DNA of 64,000 nt from Gemmatimonadota bacterium. Its GTDB lineage: Bacteria; Gemmatimonadota; Gemmatimonadetes; Gemmatimonadales; GWC2-71-9. The stretch is taken from contig JADKJZ010000015.1 in NCBI GenBank assembly GCA_016720805.1, positions 36,001 to 100,000 of the forward strand, read 5' to 3'. Every line of letters starts with the position of its first letter. Within the stretch, counting starts at the first letter, position 1. A program made the translations under genes and the position numbers. Below are positions 36,166-46,694 of this stretch, one piece after another. Below the pieces are notes generated by a model. That model was not told the origin of the DNA. It did not search any database and worked only from the letters and a program-made list of their open reading frames with translations.

Positions 36166-36796
36166 ATGGTGCCGCACCCCGACGAACCACCGCCGAACGA
36201 CGCCCAGTCGGCGCATCGATTGCGCCGCTCGACCCTGCTCGCCGCGCTGGTCGCGGTGACGTTGCTGGTGACGACGGTCCTCCCCGCGGAATATGGTGTG
36301 GATCCGACGGGGGTGGGCCGGATCCTCGGGCTCACCCAGATGGGATTGATCAAGCGATCGCTGGCCGCCGAGGCTGAGGCCGAGGCCGCGGCAGCGGCGA
36401 AGGCGTCGCCGCCCGACAGCATCGCGCCCACCTGGCGGAATGTGCCTCCGGTCGCGGTTGCCCCGCCGGATACGACTCGCCATGTCACCACGGTCACGCT
36501 CGAGCCGAATCAGGGGAAGGAGATCAAGCTCCGGATGCGGAAGGGAGCCCGAGCCGACTACTCCTGGTCTACCGACCACGGTGTGGTCAATGTCGATGCG
36601 CACGGTGACGCCGTCGGCAGGCCAAGCTCCTACCACGGCTATAAAGGGGGCTCGAGTGTCGGGGCCCGACCAGGGAACGCTCGTCGCCGCGTTTGACGGC
36701 AATCACGGGTGGTTCTGGCGCAATCGTGGCACGACGCCGATCACGATCACGCTGGTGACACAGGGCACCTACGAGGCCGTGATTCCGCCGCGGTGA
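36166..36796 (+). pseudogene. Transmembrane anchor protein of czc clusters, one frameshift
   Basis: One N-terminal TM (TLLAALVAVTLLVTTVLPAEYG), a helical Ala-rich stretch, then a beta-type domain: TTVTLEPNQGKEIKLRMRKG and DYSWSTDHGVVNVDAHGD. The frame breaks at GGGGG 36646-36650 and continues as SGPDQGTLVAAFDGNHGWFW and NRGTTPITITLVTQGTYEAV. Proteins like this are commonly annotated as transmembrane anchor proteins next to Czc pumps; function unknown. The single indel sits in a G run. Confidence 0.7.
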
Positions 36797-36929
36797 CTCG
36801 CGGGGTCCCGCAGCCTGCAGGGCCGCTGTTGACATCGGGTAGCGGCCCGGCGTTCTTCTCTCGGGAGTGCCTGCACGTGCAGGCCGCCCTTTCTTGCCTC
36901 GGAGCCACGCCCTGTCGCGACACCGCTGG

Positions 36930-37286
36930 ATGTCCTGGATAATGGTTGTGCTGATGGCGGGTTCGATGGTAGAACCTGCCTTTGGCGCGCTCCGGGACGG
37001 TGCTGTGCACCATGAGGCGAATGGCCTCAGTGCGGCGCACGCGCTGGTAGCCTCCGGCGATCATGGTCACGAAGATGGCCCTCCGGGCGCCGCACACCCC
37101 CACGGACCTCGGCACGAACATGGCACTGGTGCCGACCATTGCACGCATCAACATGGCGTGCCATTCGCGTCCGCCATGACGCCGCCGCCGTCGGTCGGGT
37201 TGACGACTGAGTCCCCGCTACGCGCCCTCCGTCCGCGACTCCCTCGCATCGCCCCCGTGGTGCTGTTCCACCCCCCACGAGCCTGA
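36930..37286 (+). CDS. Small secreted His-rich protein before czcC2
   Basis: About 118 aa. Signal peptide (WIMVVLMAGSMVEPAFG) then a very His-rich region: HALVASGDHGHED, HPHGPRHEHG and ADHCTHQHG, the last with a Cys. The C-terminus is Pro/Arg-rich. Same place and design as the protein at 28984. Probably binds Zn/Co/Cd in the periplasm and may act like CzcI. The frame begins at 36867, but Met 36930 gives the cleaner signal peptide. Confidence 0.55.
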   Translation: MSWIMVVLMAGSMVEPAFGALRDGAVHHEANGLSAAHALVASGDHGHEDGPPGAAHPHGPRHEHGTGADHCTHQHGVPFASAMTPPPSVGLTTESPLRALRPRLPRIAPVVLFHPPRA

Positions 37287-37440
37287 GCCTCCCCGGCTGA
37301 CGTCGCGGCGCCATCGCGCCACCGTCCAGCCCGCGTCCCACGCACACAATCGTCCATTGTCCTGAGATGTCCCGTGCCCGGGCACGCGCGATGCGCGCGC
37401 TTGCGCACCTGGACCGCTGCGGACTTCACGAGGGGAAGGC

Positions 37441-38772
37441 ATGCAACCGATTCCACTGATCGCGGTCCACGCGGTCATGATCCTGATGTTGTCTAGCAAC
37501 CGTCACGCGCCTGCATTTCCACAGGGGCCGCAGATGAGTGGCATGCCATCGCCACCGGACACGATCGTGCTGACGCTGCGCGAGGCGGGTCGCCTCGCGT
37601 TGGAGCGCGAGCCTGGGCTCCAGGCCGAACGTCAGGGCGCCGCGATTGCGCGGGGCGAATACCGCCAATCTCGATTGGACGGGCTGAACCCCGCGATCGA
37701 TTTCCAGCAATACGAGACCGGGGCGCTGGGCGGGACGCAGGCGTACACCGTGGGTCTCTCGCTGGAGCTGCCGTGGGCAGGTCAGCGTGGGCTCCGGATT
37801 GCCGCGGCGCGCGCCGGAATGGAGCGGGCGAACGCCACCACGGCCGATGCCGTGCGCCTCGCGGAAGCCACGGTCTCGCTGGCGTTTTTCGGGGCGGTGG
37901 CGGCTGAGCGGCGCTTGCAGCTCGCCGAGCAGATGGCCGCCGCCTCCCAGCGATTCTTCGATCTCACCCGGATCCAGCTCCGCGAAGGCGAGATCAGTGC
38001 CCTGGAGGCCAACCTCACGGACATCGAATTCGGGCGCAGCAGGGCGCGTCTCCTGGCGGCGCGTCGCGACGCGACGGCCGCGCTGCTCGAACTGCGCCGA
38101 TTGATCGGTGTCTCCTCAGTGACACCGATCCGGCTCGTCGACGCGGCGTGGTCGGCACCGACGGCGGTCCCCCTCAACGAAGACTCCCTGATCGCGGTGG
38201 CGTTGGCAACACGCCCCGATCTCGAGGCCGGGCGTCGGCAGCTGGCGCAGTCCGCCTCGTTGCGTCGGCTTGCCGCCCGGGAAGCAATTCCCACTCCGCG
38301 GCTCAGCGCGTTCAACCAGCGGGATGCTGGGGAACAGGCCTCACGTTTCGGGCTCGGGATCTCGGTGCTGCTCCCCGTCGTCGATCGGGCCCAAGGCCGG
38401 GTGGACCAGGAGGAGGCGCGCGTCGCGCAGGCGCGATCGCGCGTTGCGGCACTCGAGTTGGCCGTTGGCGCGGAAGTCGCCGAGGCCTATCGCACCCTGC
38501 AAGCGGCGACCGAAGAAGTCTCGACGCTGGAGTCCCTTGTGCTGGGGCCCGCCCGACGGAACCTCGCCCTGGTGGACTCTGCCTATCAAGCCGGAAAGCT
38601 TGCGCTCCCAACGGTGCTCCTGATCCGCAACCAACTCCTCGATGCCGAATTGGATTTCTGGCGCGCGTGGCAGGTCCATCGTGAGGCGCTGGTGCGTCTC
38701 CATCTCGCCACGGCCACGCCGATCACCCCTGTTCCGTCGTCGCGCGCCCCCTCCGCTGAGGACAACCGATGA
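37441..38772 (+). CDS. czcC: CzcC-type outer-membrane factor, second cluster
   Basis: 443 aa, TolC family: LTLREAGRLALEREPGLQAE and a second repeat around VALATRPDLEAGRRQ. An N-terminal hydrophobic stretch serves as signal peptide; no lipobox is seen, unlike czcC1. GGGGAAGG precedes the ATG. The stop overlaps the next start (ATGA). Confidence 0.88.
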   Translation: MQPIPLIAVHAVMILMLSSNRHAPAFPQGPQMSGMPSPPDTIVLTLREAGRLALEREPGLQAERQGAAIARGEYRQSRLDGLNPAIDFQQYETGALGGTQAYTVGLSLELPWAGQRGLRIAAARAGMERANATTADAVRLAEATVSLAFFGAVAAERRLQLAEQMAAASQRFFDLTRIQLREGEISALEANLTDIEFGRSRARLLAARRDATAALLELRRLIGVSSVTPIRLVDAAWSAPTAVPLNEDSLIAVALATRPDLEAGRRQLAQSASLRRLAAREAIPTPRLSAFNQRDAGEQASRFGLGISVLLPVVDRAQGRVDQEEARVAQARSRVAALELAVGAEVAEAYRTLQAATEEVSTLESLVLGPARRNLALVDSAYQAGKLALPTVLLIRNQLLDAELDFWRAWQVHREALVRLHLATATPITPVPSSRAPSAEDNR

Positions 38773-39932
38773 ATACCCCCATCCGCCATTTGGCCCCTGT
38801 TACGGCCGTGCTCCTGCTCCTCACCGCATGCGGCGATCGTGCCGTGCCGTCGACGGAGGAGGTGGCGGCCACGACGTCAGCAGACAGCGCGGTTGCGGAT
38901 GAAGTCCGCATCGACAGTGCGGCGGCAGCTGAGTTCGGCATCCGGGTAGACACCGTCGCGAGCGTGAGCGGGGAGATGCTCTCGGTCACCGGCTCGGTGA
39001 CCTACGATGCCAACCTCGTGAGTCATATCGGCTCGAGGGCCGCCGGGCGCATCCTCACGCTACGCGCCGATATCGGCGACCAAGTCACGGCGGGATCGGT
39101 CCTAGCCATCCTCGAGAGTCCCGAGGTTGGGGAGGTGCGGAGTGATGAACTCGAAGCCGAGGCGCTGCTCGAAATCGCCCAGGAAAACTTCAATCGCGAG
39201 CAGCGGCTCGAGCAGCAGGGCATCTCCAGTCGCAAAGAATTGCTCGATGCCAAGGCCGACCTTCGGCGTGCCGAGGCTGCGCTGCGGAGCTCCCGGGAGC
39301 GACTCCGGGTGCTCGGCGCCGGCCACGGGAGTGGCGGGGAGTTCGGGTTGACGGCGCCGTTCGCGGGGGTCGTCGTAGAGCGGGGGGTGAGTCGCGGCGA
39401 GATGGTGGGGCCCGAGGATCAACTCTTCGTCGTCGCGGACTTGCGCCAAGTCTGGGTGCTCCTCGACATCTTCGAGCGGGATCTGCCGACGGTTGCCCGC
39501 GGACAGCAGGTCCTGCTGACAACCACCGCCTGGCCCGATCGCGAATTCACCGGACAGATCGTCCATGTTGGTGCAGTTCTCGACAGTGCGACGCGGACGG
39601 TGCGCGCACGCATCGAGGTCCCCAACCGCGACGGAGCCCTGCGCCCGGGGATGTTTGCCACGGCGGTGATCGCGCCACGGGCTGGTGGCCAGGCCTTTCC
39701 GGTTGTGCCACAAGATGCAGTGCAGGAGCTGGAGGGCCGGAAAGTGGTCTTCGTCCCGGGCGAGCATCCCGGGGAGTTCGTCGCGCGTACCGTCCTGCTC
39801 GGTCGACCGACTGGGGGCACGCGTGTGATGGTGCTTTCCGGGCTCAAGGCCGGCGAGCCGGTGGTGGTGGCCGGTGCCTTCATGTTGCGCTCCGAACTCG
39901 CCAAGGGCGAGATCGGCGAGCACGGGCATTGA
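38769..39932 (+). CDS. czcB: CzcB-type periplasmic adaptor lipoprotein, second cluster
   Basis: 387 aa. The lipobox LLLLTAC (Cys near residue 21) indicates lipid anchoring. Adaptor elements: VSHIGSRAAGRILTLRADIG, FGLTAPFAGVVVERGVSRGE and VWVLLDIFERDLP. The C-terminus ends EHGH. Links CzcA2 to CzcC2. Confidence 0.9.
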   Translation: MNTPIRHLAPVTAVLLLLTACGDRAVPSTEEVAATTSADSAVADEVRIDSAAAAEFGIRVDTVASVSGEMLSVTGSVTYDANLVSHIGSRAAGRILTLRADIGDQVTAGSVLAILESPEVGEVRSDELEAEALLEIAQENFNREQRLEQQGISSRKELLDAKADLRRAEAALRSSRERLRVLGAGHGSGGEFGLTAPFAGVVVERGVSRGEMVGPEDQLFVVADLRQVWVLLDIFERDLPTVARGQQVLLTTTAWPDREFTGQIVHVGAVLDSATRTVRARIEVPNRDGALRPGMFATAVIAPRAGGQAFPVVPQDAVQELEGRKVVFVPGEHPGEFVARTVLLGRPTGGTRVMVLSGLKAGEPVVVAGAFMLRSELAKGEIGEHGH

Positions 39933-39948
39933 CCGGGGAATCAGACTC

Positions 39949-42900
39949 ATGAATCGCGTGATTGCCTTTTCCCTGTCCAATCGCTTGCTGGTCCTCGCCC
40001 TGACACTCGGGCTGGCTGGCATCGGAATCTGGTCGGCGCTGCGACTGCCGATTGATGCCGTCCCGGATGTGACCAACGTGCAGGTGCAGGTCAACACCAA
40101 CGCGCCCGCGCTATCGCCGGTTGAGGTCGAACGCCAGATCACCCTGCCGGTCGAATTGGCGATGTTCGGGTTGCCAAATCTCGAGGAAATTCGCTCCCTC
40201 TCCAAATTCGGACTCTCCCAGGTCACCGTCGTCTTCCACGACGGCACCGATATCTATTTTGCCCGACAACAGGTCCAGGAGCGACTGCAGCTCGCCCGCG
40301 AGGCCATCCCCGCCAGTCTGGGGAACCCGGAAATGGGGCCGACAAGTACCGGCCTCGGCGAAATTTTCCAGTACGCGGTCGAGGCCGATTCCGGTTCGAC
40401 GATTGATGCGACGGAACTGCGGACGATCCAGGACTGGATCGTGTCGATGCAGCTGCGCACCGTCCCGGGCGTCGCCGAGGTGAACTCGTTCGGCGGCTTC
40501 GAGAAGCAGTATCAGGTGTTGGTGCGTCCGGAGGCCTTGATCCAGTATCAGTTGACGCTGGATCAGGTCTTCGAGGCCATCGAGACGAACAATCTCAACG
40601 CGGGAGGCGGTTACATCACGCGCGGCGCCGAGCAATTGGTCGTCCGCGGCGTGGGGCAGGTGCAGAGTCTCGACCAGATCCGGAGCATCGTCCTCAGCAG
40701 CCGAGAGGGCGTCCCGGTACTGGTCCGAGATGTCGCTGACGTGACGATCGGGCACACGATCCGGCAGGGGCGGTCACCAAGGATGGTCGTGGCGAAGTGG
40801 TCACCGGCATCGTGATGATGCGCATTGGCGAAAATGCGCGGACCGTCGTCGGCGCCGTGAAGGAGAAATTCGAGGCGGCCAAGTCCACCCTGCCGGATGG
40901 GGTGACGATGAAGCCGTTCTACGACCGGACGGAACTCATCGACCGAACCATCGGCACGGTGGAGCGCAACCTGATCGAGGGCGCCGCGCTGGTCGTGGCG
41001 GTGCTGTTTCTCCTGCTGGGAAACCTCCGAGCCGCGTTGATTGTCGCGCTGGCGATCCCGCTCTCGATGCTCTTCGCCTTTAGTGCGATGCTGCAAGCGG
41101 GCATCGCCGGCAGCCTGATGAGCCTCGGCGCAATTGACTTCGGCCTGGTGGTGGATGGCTCGGTCGTGATGGTCGAAAACGCCATGCGGCACCTCGGAGA
41201 GCGTGAGCACAAGAAGCGAGGGTTCCTCGAAACCGTGCGCTTCGCCTGCGGGGAGGTCGCCCGTCCGATCCTCTTCGGCGTCGGCATCATCATCGTAGTA
41301 TATCTGCCGATCCTCAGTCTGGAAGGCGTTGAGGGCAAGCTCTTTCGCCCCATGGCGCTGACCGTGGTCTTCGCGCTTGCCGGCTCCCTGCTCCTGACCT
41401 TTCTGCTGACTCCTGTGTTGATCGCGTTCGGGCTTCGCGGACCGATCGTGGAGAAGGATGTCTGGTTCATGCGGCATGCCAAGCGCATCTACCAGCCAGC
41501 CCTGGAATGGACGCTCGCGCACAGTCGGCGAGTGCTGGTGCTGTCGGCCGCAGCGGTCGGACTCTCGGTCGCGGTCATTCCATTTCTCGGATCGGAGTTC
41601 ATTCCCCGACTGGACGAAGGCTCATTCGCCCTGCAGATCCTGCGCTTGCCGAGCGTCTCGCTGGAGGAATCGGTCCGGCAGTCGACGCTGATCGAGGCGC
41701 GCCTGCGAGCGGCGTTCCCCGACGAGGTGACCGACGTGGTCAGCAAGACCGGGCGTGCGGAGATTGCAACCGATCCGATGGGCGTCAACATCTCCGACGT
41801 GCTGGTGATGCTGACCCCGCCGGACCAATGGACGCGGGCGACGGGGAAGGCCGAACTCGAGGCGGAGATGACGAAGGTCCTCGAGGGCATTCCCGGTGTG
41901 GTCTTCGGCTTCAGCCAGCCGATCGAGCTCCGCGTCAATGAATTGATCGCCGGCGTGCGCTCCGACCTCGCGATCAAGATCTTCGGTGAAGACCTCGACG
42001 TGCTCCGCACCAAGGCCGACGAGGCGGTCGCGGCGGTGGCCCGACTCGAGGGAGCGACCGGGTTCAAGGCACAACAGTTGACCGGGATGCCGCAGTTGCA
42101 GATCAGCGTCCTGCCGGAGCAACTTGCCAGGTATGGCATCAACTCCGCGGACGTGATGCGCACCGTCGAGGCCATCGGTGGGGCCATCGCCACGACCGTC
42201 CTGGAGGGCCAGCGACGCTTCGAGCTGTCGGTCCGCTTTCCTGAGTCCGTGCGGGCAAGTCGCGAGACGATCGCGGCGCTCCTGGTGAGCGCGCCTGGTG
42301 GCGAACGGGTTCCACTCGGCCAGCTGGCGAGAATCGAGGAGGTCCAGGGTCCCTCGGACCTCAGCCACGAGAACGGCTCTCGCCTCGTCATCATCGAGGG
42401 GAATGTGCGCAATCGGGACATGGGGTCGTTTGTCAAGGAAGTCCAGGGACTCTTCAGCAGCGGGGCGATCACGCTGCCGGCCGGGTACCGGGTCGAATTC
42501 GGCGGACAATTCGAGAATCTCGAGCGGGGCACCAAGCGTCTCATGCTGGTGGTGCCGTTGTCCCTCCTGCTGATCTTTCTCTTGCTCTTCGCCACGTTCA
42601 ATTCGTTGCGTCAGGCGGCGCTGGTGTTCACCGGGATCCCGCTGGCCATCGTCGGTGGTGTGCTCGCACTGCTCACGCGCGGCATGCCGTTCAGCATCAG
42701 CGCCGGGGTTGGTTTCATCGCCTTGTTCGGGATCGCGGTGCTGAACGGCGTGGTGCTGGTGAGTTACCTGAACGAGGTGCGGGCCCGTGGCGCCTCGCTG
42801 GAGGATGCGGTCCGGGAAGGCGGAATGACTCGACTCCGCCCGGTCCTGATGACGGCCATGGTGGCGAGCCTGGGCTTCCTGCCGATGGCGCTCTCCCACG

Positions 42901-43067
42901 GTTCCGGCGCCGAGGTCCAGCGACCGTTGGCGACCGTCGTGATCGGGGGATTGATCACGGCCACGCTGCTGACGCTGCTGGTCTTGCCGCTGCTCTACCT
43001 CATCATTGAACGCCGTGCGGCCAGCACGAGCGACGAAGCCGATGCCCGAGGAGGACTCGATGACTGA
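39949..43067 (+). pseudogene. czcA: CzcA-type RND pump, second cluster, one frameshift
   Basis: About 1039 aa if read through. N-terminus LPIDAVPDVTNVQVQVNTNA; TM4 DFGLVVDGSVVMVENAMRH keeps the essential Asp/Asp/Glu. At the GGGG run 40767-40770 one base is missing; restoring it gives RQGAVTKDGRGEVVTGIVMM and a continuous pump. No other lesion is seen, so it may be a sequencing error. Substrates are probably Co, Zn, Cd or Ni. Confidence 0.88.
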
Positions 43068-45465
43068 ACGCCTTCGAATGGAACTGGCACTGCTGCTCCC
43101 CGACCTCCCCGGCGATCAGGATGCCTGCATGCAGCGGCTCACCGACATCCTCGGCGCCGAGCCCGGCGTGACCGAGGCCCACATCGTCCCGCCGGAGGGG
43201 GCGACGCCGGGACAACTCTGCCTGCACTTCGACCCCGCCCAGCTCTCGCTTGCGGAGGTGCGACGGGCGGCGCTCGCGGCCGGCGCCAGGATCAGCGCAC
43301 GCTTCGGCCACGTGTCGGTGGCGGTCCGGATGATCGGCGCCGAGGATGCGGCGCGACGCCTCGTGGAGGAGCTCAGGGCGGTGCCTGGTGTGCTCACGGC
43401 GTCCATCAACCTGCCCGCGCAACAGGCGTTCGTTGAGTTCGACCGTGAGCTGACCTCGCTGGAACGCATCCAGGAGGCGGTGGGCCGCCTGCCCGGCGTC
43501 ACGGTGCCGAACGCCGGTGCCAACGCCGACCGCGGCGCAGAGGTACCCCCGTGGTATCGGCGGCACCGCGAGTTGGTGTGGAGCCTCCTGTCTGGCGTTC
43601 TGCTCTTCGCCGCCTATAGCGGAGCACGTTGGGGCGGTCTGCCGGGAGCGGCGGTCCGCGTGCTCTATGGGGGTGCCTACCTGTTCGGCGGCTTCGATCT
43701 GGTGCGGCACACCGTCGCGGCGGCGCGCAAGGGGCGCTTTGCGTTCGACATCGACCTGTTGATGCTGCTCGCGGCACTTGGTGCAGCGTTGCTCGGTGAA
43801 TGGGCCGAAGGCGCATTTCTGCTCTTTTTGTTTTCGCTGGCGCATGCCTTGGAACATTACGCACTGGGGCGGGCCCGCAACGCGATTCGCGCACTCGCGG
43901 AACTCGCGCCGCGGCGCGCGGTCGTGTTGCGGGGTGCCGAACAACACGAGATCCCCGTGGAGGAGGTGGTCCCCGGCGACCTGGTCGTGATCCGTCCGGG
44001 TGAACGGCTCCCGGTGGACGGCGAGGTCACGCAGGGCAACTCGAGTATCAACCAGGCGCCCGTCACCGGGGAGTCCGTGCCGGTGGAGAAGGCGCCGGGC
44101 GACGAGGTATTCGCCGGAACGGTGAATGGCGAGGGCGCGTTGCAAGTGCGCACGACCCGGGCTGTCGGGGACCGCACCCTCGATCGGGTGGTCACGCTGG
44201 TCGAGGAGGCGCAGGCACAACAGGCGCCGACGCAACGCTTCACGGAACAATTCGAACGGGTGTTCGTGCCCGTGGTGCTGATTGCCGATCTGCTCCTGAT
44301 TGTGCTGCCGCCCCTGCTTGGTTTCTGGGATTGGTCAACGTCTTTCTACCGTGGGATGGCGCTGTTGGTGGCCTCGTCGCCGTGCGCCTTGGCGCTGGGT
44401 ACACCGGCGGCGGTCCTGGCGGGGATCGCGCAGGCTGCTCGCCACGGTGTCCTGATCAAGGGAGGGGCGCATCTCGAGAACCTTGGCCGGCTGCGGGCGC
44501 TGGCCCTTGACAAGACGGGTACCCTGACGCGCGGCGAGCCGGAGGTCACCGACGTCATCGCCTTCGCGCCGACGTCCGAGTCGGAACTACTTGCGCTCGC
44601 CGCAGCCGTCGAACGGCATTCGCAGCATCCACTTGGTGCCGCCGTGGTTCGGGAGGCTGACCGACGTGCCCTGGTGATGCCCGACATTGGTGAGGTCACG
44701 AGTGTCAGCGGGCAAGGCAGCCGATCTACTCTCGGGGTGGAGCCGATCGCGCTCGGCAATCTCCGGCTCTGGGAAGCGGACGGCGTGGTTGTCCCGGGCG
44801 AGGTCAGCCAGGCGGTCGCCGGATTGCAGGCACGCGGACGGAGCACGATCACCATGCGGGTCGGGACACGCTGGATGGGTGTGCTCGGGCTCGCGGATCA
44901 ACCGCGTCCGGATATCCGGGAGGTCCTTGACCAACTCCGCCGGCTCGGCATTGCCCCGATCGTGATGCTCACTGGCGACAACCAGGGTGTCGGGGATGCC
45001 ATTGGGGCGGAAGTCGGTGTCGATGCAGTCCAAGCGGGGCTCATGCCCGAGGACAAGGTCACGGCGGTCAAGGACCTGCTGGCGCGGCACGGGATGGTGG
45101 CCATGGTCGGCGACGGCGTGAACGATGCGCCGGCCATGGCGCGCGCGACCATGGGCATCGCGATGGGCGGGGCCGGCACCGATGTGGCGCTGGAAACCGC
45201 CGATGTGGCGTTGATGGCCGACGACCTGGGGATGCTGCCCTTCGCGGTGAGCCTGTCGAGGAGTGCGCGAGGTGTCATCCGTCAGAATCTCTACTTGTCA
45301 CTGGCCGTGATCGCGATCCTCATCGTCGCGACGACGACCGGTACCATGGGCATCGGTCCGGCCGTGCTGGTGCATGAGGGGAGCACCTTGTTGGTCATCG
45401 CAAACGCCCTCCGCCTGCTGCGGCACCGACCTCGCGGTTTGCTCCCCCGTGTCGCAACAGGGTAG
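43060..45465 (+). CDS. P1B-4-like metal P-type ATPase with two Cys-free HMA-like domains
   Basis: 801 aa. Two ferredoxin-like N-terminal domains (about 1-80 and 84-150) lack CxxC. The TM6 site is SSPCALALGTPAAV and TM8 carries HEGSTLLVIANALRLL; SPC plus HEGxT is the P1B-4 signature (Co, Zn, Fe or Cd export). Catalytic motifs TGESVPVEKAPG, DKTGTLTRGEP, HPLGAAVV and GDGVNDAPAM are intact. AGGAGG precedes ATG 43060, which overlaps the end of czcA2. Confidence 0.9.
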   Translation: MTERLRMELALLLPDLPGDQDACMQRLTDILGAEPGVTEAHIVPPEGATPGQLCLHFDPAQLSLAEVRRAALAAGARISARFGHVSVAVRMIGAEDAARRLVEELRAVPGVLTASINLPAQQAFVEFDRELTSLERIQEAVGRLPGVTVPNAGANADRGAEVPPWYRRHRELVWSLLSGVLLFAAYSGARWGGLPGAAVRVLYGGAYLFGGFDLVRHTVAAARKGRFAFDIDLLMLLAALGAALLGEWAEGAFLLFLFSLAHALEHYALGRARNAIRALAELAPRRAVVLRGAEQHEIPVEEVVPGDLVVIRPGERLPVDGEVTQGNSSINQAPVTGESVPVEKAPGDEVFAGTVNGEGALQVRTTRAVGDRTLDRVVTLVEEAQAQQAPTQRFTEQFERVFVPVVLIADLLLIVLPPLLGFWDWSTSFYRGMALLVASSPCALALGTPAAVLAGIAQAARHGVLIKGGAHLENLGRLRALALDKTGTLTRGEPEVTDVIAFAPTSESELLALAAAVERHSQHPLGAAVVREADRRALVMPDIGEVTSVSGQGSRSTLGVEPIALGNLRLWEADGVVVPGEVSQAVAGLQARGRSTITMRVGTRWMGVLGLADQPRPDIREVLDQLRRLGIAPIVMLTGDNQGVGDAIGAEVGVDAVQAGLMPEDKVTAVKDLLARHGMVAMVGDGVNDAPAMARATMGIAMGGAGTDVALETADVALMADDLGMLPFAVSLSRSARGVIRQNLYLSLAVIAILIVATTTGTMGIGPAVLVHEGSTLLVIANALRLLRHRPRGLLPRVATG

Positions 45466-45689
45466 GGCGGGGGAGCCAAAGGCCATCCCGGAACCGAGGA
45501 ACCGTGACAGCGTCGATCTGGGCTGGCCCCGATAACATGGACACCTAGTCAGGTAGCTCGACCTTCCTGCGCAACGGGCGATTTTTATGGGTAACGTCCA
45601 AGGACCCCGGGAGCCCCCCCAATAGTCATCTGGCGTACCGCGTCGTGAACAACGAGATGATGAGTGCGCGCACGCCCCGGCCCATGAGC

Positions 45690-46232
45690 TCAACCCCCGG
45701 CTACTCCCCCAATGGCCTCAGCAGCCCGGGCCGCCTGGATCTCCTTCCACTGGGCTAGGCGCTTCGCCGACGCCCTCTTGTCCCGACGCGCCTGGGCCCG
45801 CTTGGCCCGCGTAAAGTCGTATTCCCGGACCATGTACTCGGCATAGGCACCTCCCTCGTCACCGCCCTCGTCCGCCGAATAATCCACGTGGCACATCTCG
45901 TTCACGCGAAGCTCAGTGATCGCCGCCTCGACCTGGTCCTTCCCGATGTACCACCGGTCGGTCATTTCGATGGTGGGCACGTCGGCCGGGTGGATGTCCC
46001 GCATCGCCCGCCGCCGGTTCGCGGCGAACATCCATGCGCAGGCCTCAACCCAGCGGCGGCATGCGATCACGCACACAAAGTCCTTGCGGCCATCTGGGCG
46101 AAACGACTTTCTGTCCCACGCGGTCACGAAATACAAGCGCTTGGGCAGCGCGGGCGGGGTGCCGTATGGCCGGCCCCGCAGAAAGAGGTCGAGTGCGCGG
46201 TCGCGGGTGCGGCGATCAGAGATGGTTGACAT
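45690..46232 (-). CDS. Element-specific protein, LPK family copy 2
   Basis: 180 aa from ATG 46232, with GGAG eight bases upstream. It shares with 8220-8798 the segments P.LPK.LYF.T.W, FVCVIACRRWVEACAW and RRR, and a charged, Ala-rich C-terminus (RAKRAQARRDKRASAKR). Upstream lies a TATGGT box (46285-46290), then a perfect 8-bp hairpin GTCGGGCA/TGCCCGAC (46261-46278). Unknown function; probably nucleic-acid or partner binding given its basic tail. Confidence 0.6.
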   Translation of the reverse strand: MSTISDRRTRDRALDLFLRGRPYGTPPALPKRLYFVTAWDRKSFRPDGRKDFVCVIACRRWVEACAWMFAANRRRAMRDIHPADVPTIEMTDRWYIGKDQVEAAITELRVNEMCHVDYSADEGGDEGGAYAEYMVREYDFTRAKRAQARRDKRASAKRLAQWKEIQAARAAEAIGGVAGG

Positions 46233-46260
46233 GGTGGTGGGCTCCAGACACCAGGGGTTT

Positions 46261-46296
46261 GTCGGGCATCTGCCCGACCCCATCACCATACGTCAA
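46261..46296 (-). promoter_or_regulatory. TATGGT box and hairpin leader of LPK copy 2
   Basis: Minus strand GACGTATGGTGATGG with TATGGT at 46285-46290, followed by the perfect dyad GTCGGGCA-ga-TGCCCGAC (46261-46278) inside the 5' leader. A nine-G run (46299-46307) lies just upstream. Confidence 0.5.
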
Positions 46297-46307
46297 CCGG
46301 GGGGGGG

Positions 46308-46694
46308 CCTAGAATCCCCCATTGAGCTGCCTCTGATCACCGCTTCAAGCCGGTCATCGGGCTGTCGATCTCGGACAGGTCCAGATGCCCTCCCCAGATT
46401 GTCTAGGGTGCGCCGATGATGGTCCCTCAAGCGGTGGCACTGCCGGCCTCCCGTCCTAAGAGTTCGGCGAGGCGGCGGTGGCCAGATGCAGGTCTCCGGT
46501 GGTGGCGCCCAGCGCTGCGGCAGCGGCGTTGATCATGCCCCAGGATGCCCAGCGGGGCAGGCCCGTGAAAGTGGCGAAAGACGAAAGTGGGGCATGCCTC
46601 GATTTTCGGGGACTCTGAAACATCAATGGGGCAAACGAAACGCCCCCCCGGTGAGGGCGAGGCGCTCGGACATCGGATGATGGGCGACGCAAGG
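46308..46694. other. Spacer in right module
   Basis: No well-supported gene. A minus-strand frame of about 55 codons near 46456-46622 (MFQSPRKSRHAP...) is open but has no ribosome binding site or known relative. Confidence 0.35.
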
